Part shown: piece by piece, positions 21,192 through 31,720 of the stretch
Position numbering within the stretch: the stretch's first letter is position 1
How the letters are laid out: each line of letters begins with the position of its first letter
NCBI GenBank assembly: GCA_025531455.1
Contig: JAMYHL010000003.1
Location: 682,001-746,000, forward strand
Source: Apiotrichum sp. Y4204
Taxonomy: Eukaryota; Basidiomycota; Tremellomycetes; Trichosporonales; Trichosporonaceae
Direction of reading: 5' to 3'
DNA: 64,000 nt
The notes under the pieces: model-generated
What the model was told of the DNA's origin: nothing
Databases searched by the model: none
The model's input: the letters and a program-made list of their open reading frames with translations, nothing else
Program-made: the position numbers and the translations under genes

Positions 21192-23298
21192 CTACTGCGG
21201 CGCAAACCATGCGCGGATGCCCTCCAGCTCGCGGTGGTACTCCTGGTACTTTTGGATCTTGCCCTGCACGTCTGCCTCGCTCATCGCCGGTGCCGGTGAG
21301 CCGCCGTCGCGCACGCGCTCGGCGCTCTGGAACACGTTGGCTAGGGAGGCGGACAGCGATTCGTAGAGCGGGTAGATCTCGTCGTAGCGGTCGCGCAGGG
21401 CCTTGGCGTTCGGGGCGGCGGCGAGCGGTCCAGACGGCCGGCGTGCGCCTCCGTTGGCAACCTTGTCCGCCTTGCGCTTCAGCGGCCGGTCCTCGATTAT
21501 CTCGCCAATCTCCTTGTCGCGCTCGCGCTGCTGTCGGTCGCGCTCGCGTTCCTTTTCGCGTTCGCGTTCACGTTCACGTTCGCGCTCGCGTTCGCGTTCC
21601 TTCTCGCGCTCCTTCTCCCGTTCACGCTCCCTCTGCTCCTTTTCCTTCTCGCGCTCGCGTGCGCGCTCCTTGACGTCCTTCTCGCGCCCACGGTCCTTTG
21701 TCTTGCGCTGCCGTGACTCGTCCTCGCTCGACGTGTAGCTCGGTGATTCCTTCCGGCGTCCATTAGCCGCCTTGGTTGCCTTGCCGTTCGTCGCGGCCGG
21801 CTTCTTCACGCGGCTCCGCCCGCGGCCGTCGTCGCTATCGCTGTCCTCTGAGCTCGTGTAGTCCCGCGAATTGCGCTTCTTCATGTCCACACCGCCCTTG
21901 CGCGCGCCGTTCACCGGTGGCTTCTTCTTCGGCTCGTCCTTGGGTGCTGCCTTTTTCGGCGACACCTCCTTTTCCTTCCGCGATGGCGGCTCCTTCTTCT
22001 CCGGTTTTGCCTCCTGCTCGTCAGGTAGGCCGCTGGGCGCGGGGCGAGGGCTCGCACCACCCTCAGGTCCGCGGGAAGCTGGTAGCGAGCTCGAGCGCTG
22101 AGCAAAGCTCTGGCGCACCTTGGCGATCTGCTTGCCGACCTTGGTACGCTCCACCTTTGGCTCCTTGGCCCTCGGCTTGCTCGGTGCTGGGGATTCGGTG
22201 CGCCCGGCGCGATCCGGAAGAGCGGCTTTTTTCTTCACCGGCGACACCTGCACTGGCGGGGCCGGCGGTTCAGGAGGTGTAGCCGGCTGGGACAAGCCAG
22301 ACGATGACCCGGCGGCTCCGGGACCGCCCGCGAGGGCCTCGATCGCCTTCTGCTCCAACTCTGCGCGTTCCTCCGCATCCTTCTCCAATCCCAGCTCGTC
22401 AAACGCCTCGTGCGCCAGCCGAATTACCTCGAGCTTTTCCTCGTATGTGTACTTCCACTGCCCGATCTTGATCTTGGCGTACTGCGGCGGGCGCAAGCGA
22501 TACCGCAGCCCATCCTTGAGGGGCTGCCCTATCTGTACACGTCAGCAGGAACAATAGATTGTATGATAAGATGTGCAGTTATGACCACACGGCGTGCCAC
22601 TCACCACCTTGACTGCGCGGGTCACCTCTTCATCGGCGCCCCCGGTACGATCCAGGACCTCCTGTATGGTCGCAGGCCCCAGAGCGAGGAATTGAACGAT
22701 GCGGGTCTTGAGTGGTTTGACTTCTGGTGGTCCTGTTCCGAGTGTGAGAGCTGATGGCCCGCTCATCGTGCGTGCCATCGGCTGCGCAGCTGCCAGCGGT
22801 AGGGGGTTGAAGCTCGGTGCACTCGGTCCACTCGCGGGTTTCGAGGGTCTGCCAACGACGCGATCGGCGCGCAGCTGGCGCTGCCTTTCGAGTGCCTCGT
22901 TTGACTGGCGCACTTTCTCTGCTGCGCGCGTTGTCGCCGCCGACGAGAACGGTACGCTTAACCGCGCGCCAGCGGTTCCCAACGGCTGCAGATCGCTGCC
23001 GGAAAATGTGTACAGCTCTGTCGGCGCGCCATTGTGCGCCTCGAGCGTGATCGGCTCCTGGTCTGGGAGGTTGAGGACCTGGGGTGTCAGTGGAGCTCAT
23101 GTGGTTCGCGGCTGTGCGGCATATCCGCGAGCGAGTCGCACTCACCACTGCGCCATCAACCGTCAACGACACTTCAACACCGTTCTTAGCCGCCGCGGCG
23201 AGTTTCGTCCATGTATCCTCAGGGAAGCGGACAAGAAAGCTCGGCGGCGGCGTGCCGCTGCTCGGCGCGAGGGGAACGACGCCGCTGGGGAGCGACAT
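21192..23298 (-). CDS. ELL: RNA polymerase II elongation factor ELL
   Basis: The model is complement(join(21192..22532, 22605..23078, 23146..23298)), 655 aa. ELL suppresses Pol II pausing and in fungi works with an EAF partner. The N-terminal ELL domain begins MSLPSGVVPLAPSSG and includes 'LNLPDQEPITLEAHNGAPTE'. A winged-helix-like part has 'KPLKTRIVQFLALGPATIQE' and 'GQPLKDGLRYRLRPPQYAKI'. The middle is charged and dominated by Arg/Glu/Lys repeats. The C-terminal occludin-homology domain runs from about 'NAKALRDRYDEIYPLYESLS' to 'KYQEYHRELEGIRAWFAPQ'. Introns are 67 and 72 nt with GTGAGT donors. It is longer than human ELL mainly because of the RE-rich linker. Confidence 0.9.
21530..21670. 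repeat. Hexanucleotide-type repeat inside ELL (Arg/Glu tract)
   Basis: Imperfect tandem units such as gcgttc/gcgctc on the plus strand encode an (Arg-Glu) and Lys-Glu tract in ELL. Such tracts vary in length between strains. Confidence 0.75.
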
Positions 23299-24752
23299 GG
23301 TGGTCTGCGGCGGCGGCGGCGATCAGCAGGGGTGGAAGGAGGTTACGTGAAGCTTGTGGTGGTGGCAACGGGCTGGTAGACGCGGCAGGGTCAGCAGCGG
23401 GGATGCCGCATGTACGAGGGGCCCGCAAGCGATGGGATGGAAATTAAAAGTCGAGTATGAGGAGAAGAGCGGAATGAAGAGGGCGAGTGGGTGGAGGTTG
23501 CAAGAAGCTGTGGACGACGACAAGGGATGGTGCGGGAAGGGAGATGGACGAGAGATGGACGGAGTAGACGGAGTGACAGTTGACAAAAGAGAAGGGCGTG
23601 CCCAAGAGGGTAGCAAGGAGAGGGATCAGAGGCGGAGCCCAGAGCCCACAGAGCGTCCAGGGGCGCGGCGGGGAGGAGCGCCGGCGGAGAAGTGGAGGCG
23701 GAGGCGGGGCAACAGGCAGACAAAGATGAGAAATGAAGAATCTCTCGGCGTGCACGATGGATTTGATCCTGCTTCTTTTTGGGCGGCGGTCTCACACTGG
23801 AGAACAATGGACTCTCAGCCGAGACTTCTGGCACTGTCCGACAGGAGAAGCGAGACAGCAATAATGTCGACAACGTCGGTGCGAGCGACGACGAGGGGCG
23901 AAGCGGCAGGGGCCGAGGACCCAATTCTGGACCTGGACCGGTTCAAAAGACCGAGCAGCCAAACCCTATCAGCAAGGGTAGCCCGGGAGCGCTTGTCGCT
24001 CGGAAACAAGTCGATGCGGATGAGTGGATGTGAGATGTGGGATGTGGACGGTGTGTGGATGGGACAGATGCTGATTGTTTCGGACAACAGATGCACGCTG
24101 TCGGTGCGAATGGTGATGAGGGCGATTTGACAAGTCTCGATTCCGACGACGAAGCATGATGCATGATGCCGTGGGTCGTGGGTTGCTTGGATCTTTTGAC
24201 GTCTTTCAATGTGTCCGCATCCGAGATCTACAGTGCCACGGCGGTTCTCGTGAGCTCGTCAGAGTAAGCCATGCCCATGCTATTCCTTCAGAATGATGCA
24301 TGTAGCATGGGCTTGTGGTTTGTAGCCGTATGTATGGTGGCCCAGCCTTTTGAACCGTTTCTGCGGTCGACGTTGCCTGGCTGCATTCGGCCGTAGGCTG
24401 TAGATGCACAGCGGCCAACAAGCTGCCCACCCACGCAGTCCAGACTCCAGGTGAGACAACATTCCGCAATCTCCACCCACACAACTCTGCCTCATTCAGA
24501 GTCATGACCATGCTTGGTATTGGTACAAATAATGCATACGAAACGAGAGAGTCGGCGCCAGACACAGCGTTGACGAGGTCTGCTGGCAGCCAACTCTGGG
24601 GGCGGGCGCCACGGGGCCCCTCTACGTACAGACAGGTCGAGATGGACGGCGAGGAATGATACGGCAGCGGCGACGGGGGCCGATTTGGGCCATAGCTCTG
24701 CGGCAACACGAGCGCGATACGGGTTGGCACATTTCTGCTTCCAGCCTGCTCA
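23299..24752. other. Intergenic region upstream of ELL and downstream of mago
   Basis: Open frames here are long but lack any conserved motif. On the minus strand 23350-23700 is strongly C/T-rich, as expected for the ELL 5' UTR and promoter. Nothing else is identifiable. Confidence 0.45.
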
Positions 24753-25963
24753 TTACTGCTGGACTGAGGTGTTAGCTGGTTCCCAGGAACATGCTTATTT
24801 CTGCTGGATCATCGGCAGATGTGGTACATCTTGCAAAAGGTCCACAACCACACAGGGCAGCAGAATCCACTCGACACCGCCTCTCACACCTCGCCCAACA
24901 CGCTGACTCACTCGGCTTGATCTTAAAGTGGAGAGTGATGAGGGAGAAGATAAAGCACTGGATGTTAGGTCTGCTGTCGAGGTTGTACCCACCTTGAGAT
25001 CCTGGACAAGGTAGTAGAACACACGCAAACCCTCGGCGTCCGAGCTCTCATTCACGTCTGCGAGCGAGCCAATCTTGGCAGTCTGGCTGTCAGCAAAGCG
25101 GGCCGGGAAAGGCACGTAGGGGGGATAGGCGGACAGGCGGGGTACGGGTGGTTGTTCGGTATCTGAGAGCGCAACCAACGTGGCGATAACCGACACCCGT
25201 CTCCTACCCTCCCACATCGGCACTCACCTCAAACGAGATATGCTCCTTGTCTATCCTGACCTCGAGCTCCTGCCTGCCCACGACGTTCTTCTTCGGCCAC
25301 GGCGCGTCGTCTTCTCTGAAGGGAAGGTCAGCTTCCGTTGCCGCAAAATTCTCCGGGCGTCCACCCACTTTGTGATTTCGCTCTCGCGCACGATACGCTT
25401 CATCTCCTCCACGACGAGCGGGCCGACGTACACTGGTGTGAGCAGGGACATAGGTGGTCGGGGCGAGGAAGACAACAGGGTTGCCCCCGATATTCCGCGC
25501 GCGTCACTCTCGCCGTCGCCGCAGTCTACCATGGCTGATCACGACAACACGGGGACCAGCCGGCAGCTATTGGCGACGGCAGTGACGTCTCCATACTCAC
25601 GCTCCTTGCGGATCAGCGAGTCGTTCCTGTAGTTCGAGTTGTTCGCGTAGCGCAGCCGGCCTGCCGTCAGAATACTATCCAGCGATTCTCATCCACGGTT
25701 CTGGATCCAGCTCTAGACGCCGCTCTAAACACCGCTGTAGATCATCTCCCGACTCAGTTTTCCCCACTGACCATTGCTGTACTCGAACTCGAGGAACTCG
25801 TGCCCGTGCATCCCCTGGTGTCCGGTGCTGCCGTCAGTCATCTATGCCGTTCATCTCCGCAAAAGTCGCAGTACGCACTAGTACCTGTCGTCAGCACATA
25901 TCAGCACAATAGCACGCACCGGAGGTAGAAGGGGTCGTTCTCGAGGTCTGCCGGCGTGGTCAT
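24753..25963 (-). CDS. MAGO: Mago nashi homologue, exon junction complex core subunit
   Basis: The model is complement(join(24753..24763, 24912..24957, 24993..25082, 25228..25315, 25369..25432, 25601..25660, 25772..25827, 25879..25884, 25920..25963)), 154 aa. Mago pairs with Y14 and locks eIF4A3 on spliced mRNA. The product starts [20 protein letters not shown] and includes '[20 protein letters not shown]', '[20 protein letters not shown]', '[20 protein letters not shown]' and '[20 protein letters not shown]', an almost full-length match to this very conserved family. It needs nine exons, one of only 6 nt (25879-25884, giving part of Arg-Tyr-Tyr) and a last one of 11 nt, giving the end 'HFKIKPIQQ'. 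All phases agree. It shares a 332-bp promoter with DUT1. Confidence 0.93.
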
Positions 25964-26295
25964 TGTTGTTGTTGTTGTTGTTGTGGCAAGGTGCAAGTTG
26001 CGCGAAAACATGGCTGAACGCCGAACAACTCGAAAGGAACGAGGAGGTGGAGGCTGCCGTCGGTGGCGACCAGCTGGCGGCGTGGCGGGAATAGCGGCGA
26101 ATTGCCTCCGTGGCGCCCAGGCAGCCCAGGCAGACAGGGCCCTGGACGCGTCGCGGCGCGTGTGTTGATTTCATGATGCCACCAAAAAGACAACGCGCAC
26201 CGTGCACCAGCACAGCGCAACGCGTACGGTATAAAACCGCCTTCCTGCATCCCTTCCTCTTCCCTCCCCACCTTCCTCCATAAGAGATACCCAAA
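25964..26295. promoter_or_regulatory. Bidirectional promoter region of mago and DUT1
   Basis: These 332 bp separate two ATGs in head-to-head orientation. Just upstream of the mago ATG is a (GTT)n run (about 25964-25982). A TATA box for DUT1 lies at 26230-26236. No coding sequence is seen. Confidence 0.55.
26230..26236 (+). promoter_or_regulatory. TATA box of DUT1
   Basis: TATAAAA occurs 60-66 bp upstream of the DUT1 ATG. Confidence 0.55.
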
Positions 26296-26898
26296 ATGAC
26301 CGTTCAGTGCGCGTGCAAGTCCTCCTCCCCTGTCGTGAGCTTCCTCCGCCCACTTCTAAGCTTACCGCAGGTCCCGATGCAGGTCAAGCGCCTCTCCCCC
26401 GCGGCCACTGTCCCGACGCGCGGCTCGGCGCACGCCGCCGGATTCGACCTCTACGCTGCCCGTGAAGCTGTCATCCCGGCGCGCGGCAAGGCCATGGTCG
26501 ACACCGACATCGCGATCGCCCTCCCGGCTGGCACGTACGGGCGCGTCGCGCCGCGCTCTGGTCTTGGTAAGTCGCGTGTCGCGGGCGGCAATCCCTCCTC
26601 CCCCCACTGATGCCTTTAGCGGCCAAGCACTCTATCGACGTCGGCGCCGGCGTGATTGACGTCGACTACCGCGGCCCGCTCAAGGTCATCCTCTTCAACT
26701 TCTCCGACGCCGACTTTGCCGTCGCTGCCGGCGACCGCATCGCGCAGCTTATCCTCGAGGAGGTGCGCATGGCGCCTGCGCTCGAGGTCCAGGTGGGTTA
26801 GCCTTGAAAGTCTGGAGCTGATGGCGTAGGAGCTCGACGAGACGGTGCGTGGTGAGGGCGGGTTTGGCTCGACGGGCGGGTTCGCCCAGGTGCTGTAG
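26296..26898 (+). CDS. DUT1: dUTP pyrophosphatase
   Basis: The model is join(26296..26334, 26371..26566, 26620..26792, 26830..26898), 158 aa. It hydrolyses dUTP to dUMP and keeps uracil out of DNA. The five trimeric dUTPase motifs are visible: '[12 protein letters not shown]' (1), '[15 protein letters not shown]' (2), '[17 protein letters not shown]' (3, with the catalytic Asp), 'GDRIAQLIL' (4) and '[12 protein letters not shown]' (5). The length is typical. Intron 1 is 36 nt and in frame without a stop, so unspliced mRNA would still give a protein with 12 extra residues; the GTGAGC donor and 'cttaccgcag' acceptor support removal. Exons 2-4 join in phase. Confidence 0.95.
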
Positions 26899-27257
26899 TG
26901 TAGCATAGTGCATGTATTATACGTTGATGTTCCCCGTGATCTCGGGTGGTCGGGTATGGATTGTCTTGCTTTCGTGCTCTGGACGCTCATTCTTGGATGC
27001 GCAAGGCGCTTGTAATCGACATTCCCCATCTCCTGCATCCTGCAACTGCCATAAGTGCCTCGACGCCTTGCTTCTTGCGAACGCCTCACTTCTCAGCTTC
27101 GGAGGCAGTCCGTGGCGCCGGGCCGCCTCCACCGGACGTCAACACAGGTCACGCGAGCTCCTCCAAAATACAACAGTTCCTGCTCCGGCACCTAGGCATA
27201 CGCGATACATGCTACCAGAGTACTCTCAAGTCCGCGGCGCAAGACCATGGCGTCCGG
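26899..27257. other. Short intergenic region between converging DUT1 and the SH3 gene
   Basis: These 359 bp hold the two 3' ends. I see no gene in them. Confidence 0.5.
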
Positions 27258-28867
27258 CTACGACGGTGCAAGCGCGTTGCGGACCTCGGTGCGTTCCCGT
27301 GTCTCGATGAGGACCTCTTCCTCGGGCTGGGCGGAGAGCGAGCGTTCCCGCCCACGTTCTTCGCTCGCCGCGCGCTCCTTGCGCAGATGCTCCCAGCCGT
27401 CCGGACACTCGTCCTCGTCGACAGGCTCGAGATACCCCTCTGGCACCAGACCCTCCTGATTGTTGTCGAGGCGCACCGCGACCACCCACCCGTCACCGCC
27501 GCCGCCGCGTCCACGCACGTCAAGCAGGTCGCCCACGTCCACGCCCATCTCGTTCACGCCCTCGGGCTCAAACGCATAGGCTGCACGGAACAGTCCGTCG
27601 GGATCCGGCGAGTCGCCGCCGTCTTCGGCGGCATCATAGTCGTCGTCGTCGGACCAATACGAGTCGTTGTCGTGGTCGGCCGGCGCAGCAGATGTCAACG
27701 TGTAGTCCGTCGTGTCTTCGACTGTTGCTGGTTCTGCCTCCATGCGTCCCCTGAGGAATCCGCCCCACCCAAAGCTGCCAAGCGACAAGCCGCCCCACCC
27801 GCTCTTTGCCTCCTCCGGCTCTGGTGGAGCCGGCTCAGGCTCGCCTTCACACCAGTTTGATCGTGGGCGGTTCGGCCCCAATCCCAGGAAGCGTTCATCG
27901 TCCGTGGGATAGGCGTAATCGCGTACAATGACGCGGCGCACGAGCGTCGCAGCCAGGGTGGCCACCGGGGATGTTACACACGATGTCGACTTGTCCTCTG
28001 TATCCGACTCGCGGTTGGGTTCTGTCGATTCTGATTCGGATGGTGCTGGTTCCGACACTGTTGCCAGTTCTGCCGCCTCTTGGGAAGGCGGGACAAGGGA
28101 GCTCGTGCCTAGTGTCGAGCGAGGACGTACACGGCGCCCCGTTGCACTTGCAGATGATGCTGACCCGGCACGATCGCGGCCCGAGGCCACTGGGGTCGAC
28201 TGCCCGGATGCCGGCGTGGCGAGACCCAAGCCGACGAGGCCTCCTGCACTCGCACGCGGTGAGACATGGGGCGACAGGCCCGGAGAAGAGAGGATCTGGG
28301 ACGGAGGGCGTGAGTTTGCTGGGGATGGCGGTGCAGGGCGGGACGACTGCAACGACGAGTTTGAACGCGGTTTCGGGAGTGGTGTGCAGAGGCCTGACGA
28401 CACGAGAGCAGAGGCGGGGCGTGTTCGCTGCAGTCCGCTGCTGGCACTGACGCTGATCGGCCGCGGTGAGCGGAGAGGCGATTGTGATGACGAAGATTGT
28501 GACTGCGACTGAGAGCGCGAGAGGGCCTGGGAGGACGCGCCGGACGCTGGGGTGGATGACGACTGTAGCGGGCTCGTTGCATTCGGCGATGACGGTGCCG
28601 CTGAGGGCGACGGTGTTTGGGAAAGGCGATGCGCCTCGTCTCCGATCGGAGCTGCTGGGATCAAGGTTGTGGATGCTGATCCCGAAGCTTCGGCGCTGGG
28701 GATGCCATCGGGCAAAGGTACTGCGAGAGTGTCATTCGGGGGTGTATCGAGGCCTGCTTCTACGGGCACTCCTGCGTTGTTAGCTGCCGCCGCGGGCCGC
28801 GAAAATACGCACTGCTGCGTGCGATGCCCATGTCGGCGCCGACGTCGAATTTGCCTACGCTCATCAT
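27258..28867 (-). CDS. SH3-domain protein, Nbp2/Skb5-like
   Basis: The model is complement(join(27258..28771, 28813..28867)), 522 aa. Exon 1 codes MMSVGKFDVGADMGIARS, and the 41-nt intron has a GTGCGT donor and 'ctaacaacgcag' acceptor. Most of the protein is disordered Ser/Pro/Ala-rich sequence. A single SH3 domain sits at about residues 410-470: 'RAAYAFEPEGVNEMGVDVGD', then 'DGWVVAVRLDNNQEGLVPEG' and 'YLEPV'. The ALYxFxPE-type start and the 'GLVPEGYL' end match the Nbp2/Skb5 adaptors that bring PP2C phosphatases to MAPK or PAK pathways, but with a much longer N-terminus. An acidic Asp-rich segment precedes the SH3 and a charged helix follows it. A splice acceptor 'gctaacattcag' directly before the ATG points to a 5' UTR intron. 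SH3 identity is firm; the ortholog call is tentative. Confidence 0.85.
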
Positions 28868-31720
28868 GGGCTGAATGTTAGCAGGTGCGGAAAGAAAAGC
28901 GGCGCTGGGAGGGTGCGAGACGGAGAGTGGGCCAGCGAGGTGGGGGATGCGCAGGGAGGCAAGGGCCCCCAGCACAGGGTGCGCGGTGGATGAACGGTGC
29001 CGAAGAGCCAAAGCTTGGCATGTGATGACTGTGAGGCCGGGGCAGGCGCAGCAAGAACTTTGGAGCAGCCGGCTGCCGCCAGCGCGTGGAGACAAAGAGG
29101 AAGTGCAATGAGAGTGGGGAGTGGCGACGAAGGAATGGGCAGTGACGGAGCATGTGATGATGGAGACTGGGATGGCGGGTGGGAGAGTGGGAACGACCGG
29201 GACTCGAAGGAACGCGGTCAACAGCTTGGGCGCGTTCCAGAGTCACACCGCGTCTGAGCGCGGTGACGAGAGCCATGGTCACGGAGCAGGTTGACCCGAG
29301 CAGGGCAAGCCGGTGGGGAGATGTAGATTACTCACAGGCAGGCCAGAGCGGTGGATGGAATGTGATGAGGATAATGCGAAGCGAAGCGCGAAGAAAGGAA
29401 GCGTGCGCGTGTATGTGTATGTTGGGGTCGCTCGTGATGGTTGTGGTGTGAATCAAACTCTCTTCCGTCAAGATGAGAGTGCTCGCAATTCCTCGACTGT
29501 GATGGCGGACACGACCTGCCGTTGCGCGCGGCTCCTTTAACCTGCACCAAAGCTTGTAGCTTGATACAGGCTCCGGTCTTGGCTTCGAGCTCCGCGTTCC
29601 GCTCCTGTAAAGTGTCGCGCACCTATCCTATGCGTGCAAGCACTGCGCTCGAAGCGCGAAGCACGATGAGAGGCGCGGGCGTCGGGCAATTCACGAATGC
29701 AAGAAGGGCAGGAAACGGACGTGCTCGGGCGCGTGTTCGGCTCGTGTCGTCTCGGCTCGGGCTCAGGCTCGCGGGCTCGCCTGAATCTCGTGACTGATAG
29801 ACGCGCGCGGTCTCGTCTCGCTCGAATGGGGGGTACGTGCGGATGGGCGGGCTGCTTGCGGGCTGGGCTGCGCCGATCGATGCTTGGTGAACGGTGTGGA
29901 TGCCGGGGGTGGAGGATAGAAGTAAATGAATGGATGAAGATGAAGACAAGGAAAGAAAGAGAGAAACAAAGAAAAATGGGGCGGAGAGGCGCCGGAGAAA
30001 GGGGTGAGAAGGGAGGGGAAGGGAGGCGGAGGGGATGCACGACTGCGGGATGCGAGATGGCGATGGCGATGCTTTGAATGGCACGGATGGGATGGTGGAT
30101 GATGGAGAGGATGGACGGGATGGACAGATGGAACCGACCAGAGTACCAAAGAGTCCAGAGCTTGAAGAGGTACGCAAGCTACACACACACAGACACAGGG
30201 GCGGAATGCCGTTGTGTCGTCAAGGGGATTGTTGAATGACGGGACATCAGAGGTTACACCCGGGTACACCAAGTGCGTGCTTTCAAACGGGATGTAGGAT
30301 GCAGGATGCACAGTACGGGATGCTGGTAGCCTTTTCAGGTCCGCCCGTGTTTTGCTCTGCATGCGCGGTCTGCGCTCTCCCGTGCTCGATATCTCCGAGA
30401 GGGAGCGGAACAAAGGCTGCAGAGGAACAAGAGCAAGCCAATCGAGCGAGATCGAGACCCAAACGAGCGATCTAGAACTCCGGCGCCCGTCCATCACACG
30501 CGACACGACACGAGGTTACAACACCACGACACGATATACCGGACGAACAGCTGCAGCTCGGTCGCGGGTCATGGCTAACGGTCAAGCACACGTCCGCGAC
30601 AGTCACGGTCAAGCACACCCAATCTCCGCACTCGCCAGTGGCTTCATACACAGCACAGGGCATGGCACAGGGTGGCTGGTGTGGGGTGGGCCTGGCCCAT
30701 AATCCAAACCCGCACCAGGCCATCGGGCGCGCGCCGCCGGCCTTATCCGCTGCACACTCTCATGTCCTGTAATGAGAGGATATATACAGCCCGCCCCGTC
30801 AGATGCGCCGCGTGCGCCGCGTGCGCCGCGCCGCGGTTGCAGAATTCCATGTTTCTCGGTCATGTGTTCTGCGCACCGGGATCGATGTCCCCAACAGTTC
30901 GAGTCCGATCTCCGAGGCGGGCAGGGGCCGCACCATAGCATAAACATCTGGCCTAGCTATTTTATGCTAACTGAACAGATGAGATGGGCAAGTATTGTAT
31001 ACGCAGCCGCGTATACGCTAGCTCTGGCTCCGATGGACCGAGAACCGCAAGATCACTGCTCAATTGCTGGCTCTGATTTGAGCTAGGCGGCGCACATGCA
31101 CAGGAACGGCGGGCGCGGCATGCCTCTGCGCCTCCGCGGCGTGGGGCCGCAAGAATAGTGGGTCGTGTCGCAGAATCCACCCGCGGCCTTCCGTAGATCA
31201 CCAATCCCATGTCCCAGCGTCTGTTCCTCGCCCCCTCGCGGTGCGCGGTGACTCCATCTACGCGTCTGATGTTTGTGACCCGCATGAGGGCTGCAGGGAC
31301 GGAGTGGGCTGGACTGACACAAGTCCTGGAACATGACTTTAGACCAGGGCACCAGGGATACACAACACAGACACGGGTTATTACTCCTACCCAAATACTT
31401 CAGCATTCCTCAAGCCGCGATGGGGGTTGACCATGTTGCCGGTGTCAACATCATGTGCATGTCAATGTCGACGACAACAACTCTACAATCGCCAGGCTAC
31501 TATCACTCGTACGTACTCATATAATGGCAACGTTTGGCCTACAAGGGTGACCAGCGTGGCTTTTGGTTTTGGGCGGTCACCATGACCCAACCTTCGTCCG
31601 TGCAAACAACACTCCGTTTTCTTCGTCCAGCAGCGGTCGCTCAACAACACTCGTCGCAGTATTCGTTACTTCCCGTTGTCAAAGGTTTCCCTCGTTTCCC
31701 GCTCTTACTTCTTTCTTCCC
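28868..31720. other. Long intergenic region with putative 5' UTR intron of the SH3 gene
   Basis: No convincing gene is seen in about 2.85 kb. A strong donor (complement of 29335) and the acceptor at 28871 would define a 465-nt intron in the 5' UTR of the SH3 gene. The minus strand from 29540 to 30130 is C/T-rich with low-complexity open frames. A GCGCCGCGT-type short repeat is at about 30803-30835. Confidence 0.45.

Noticed and set aside
23354..24130. 258-residue plus-strand frame between ELL and mago
   Set aside because: Composition is Arg/Gly/Glu-biased from purine-rich DNA complementary to the ELL leader; no conserved block is seen.
29332..29622. Coiled-coil-like exon reading RDTLQERNAELEAKTGACIK
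   Set aside because: It has no ATG, cannot be joined in phase to the SH3 gene (the join gives a stop), and lies in the likely 5' UTR.
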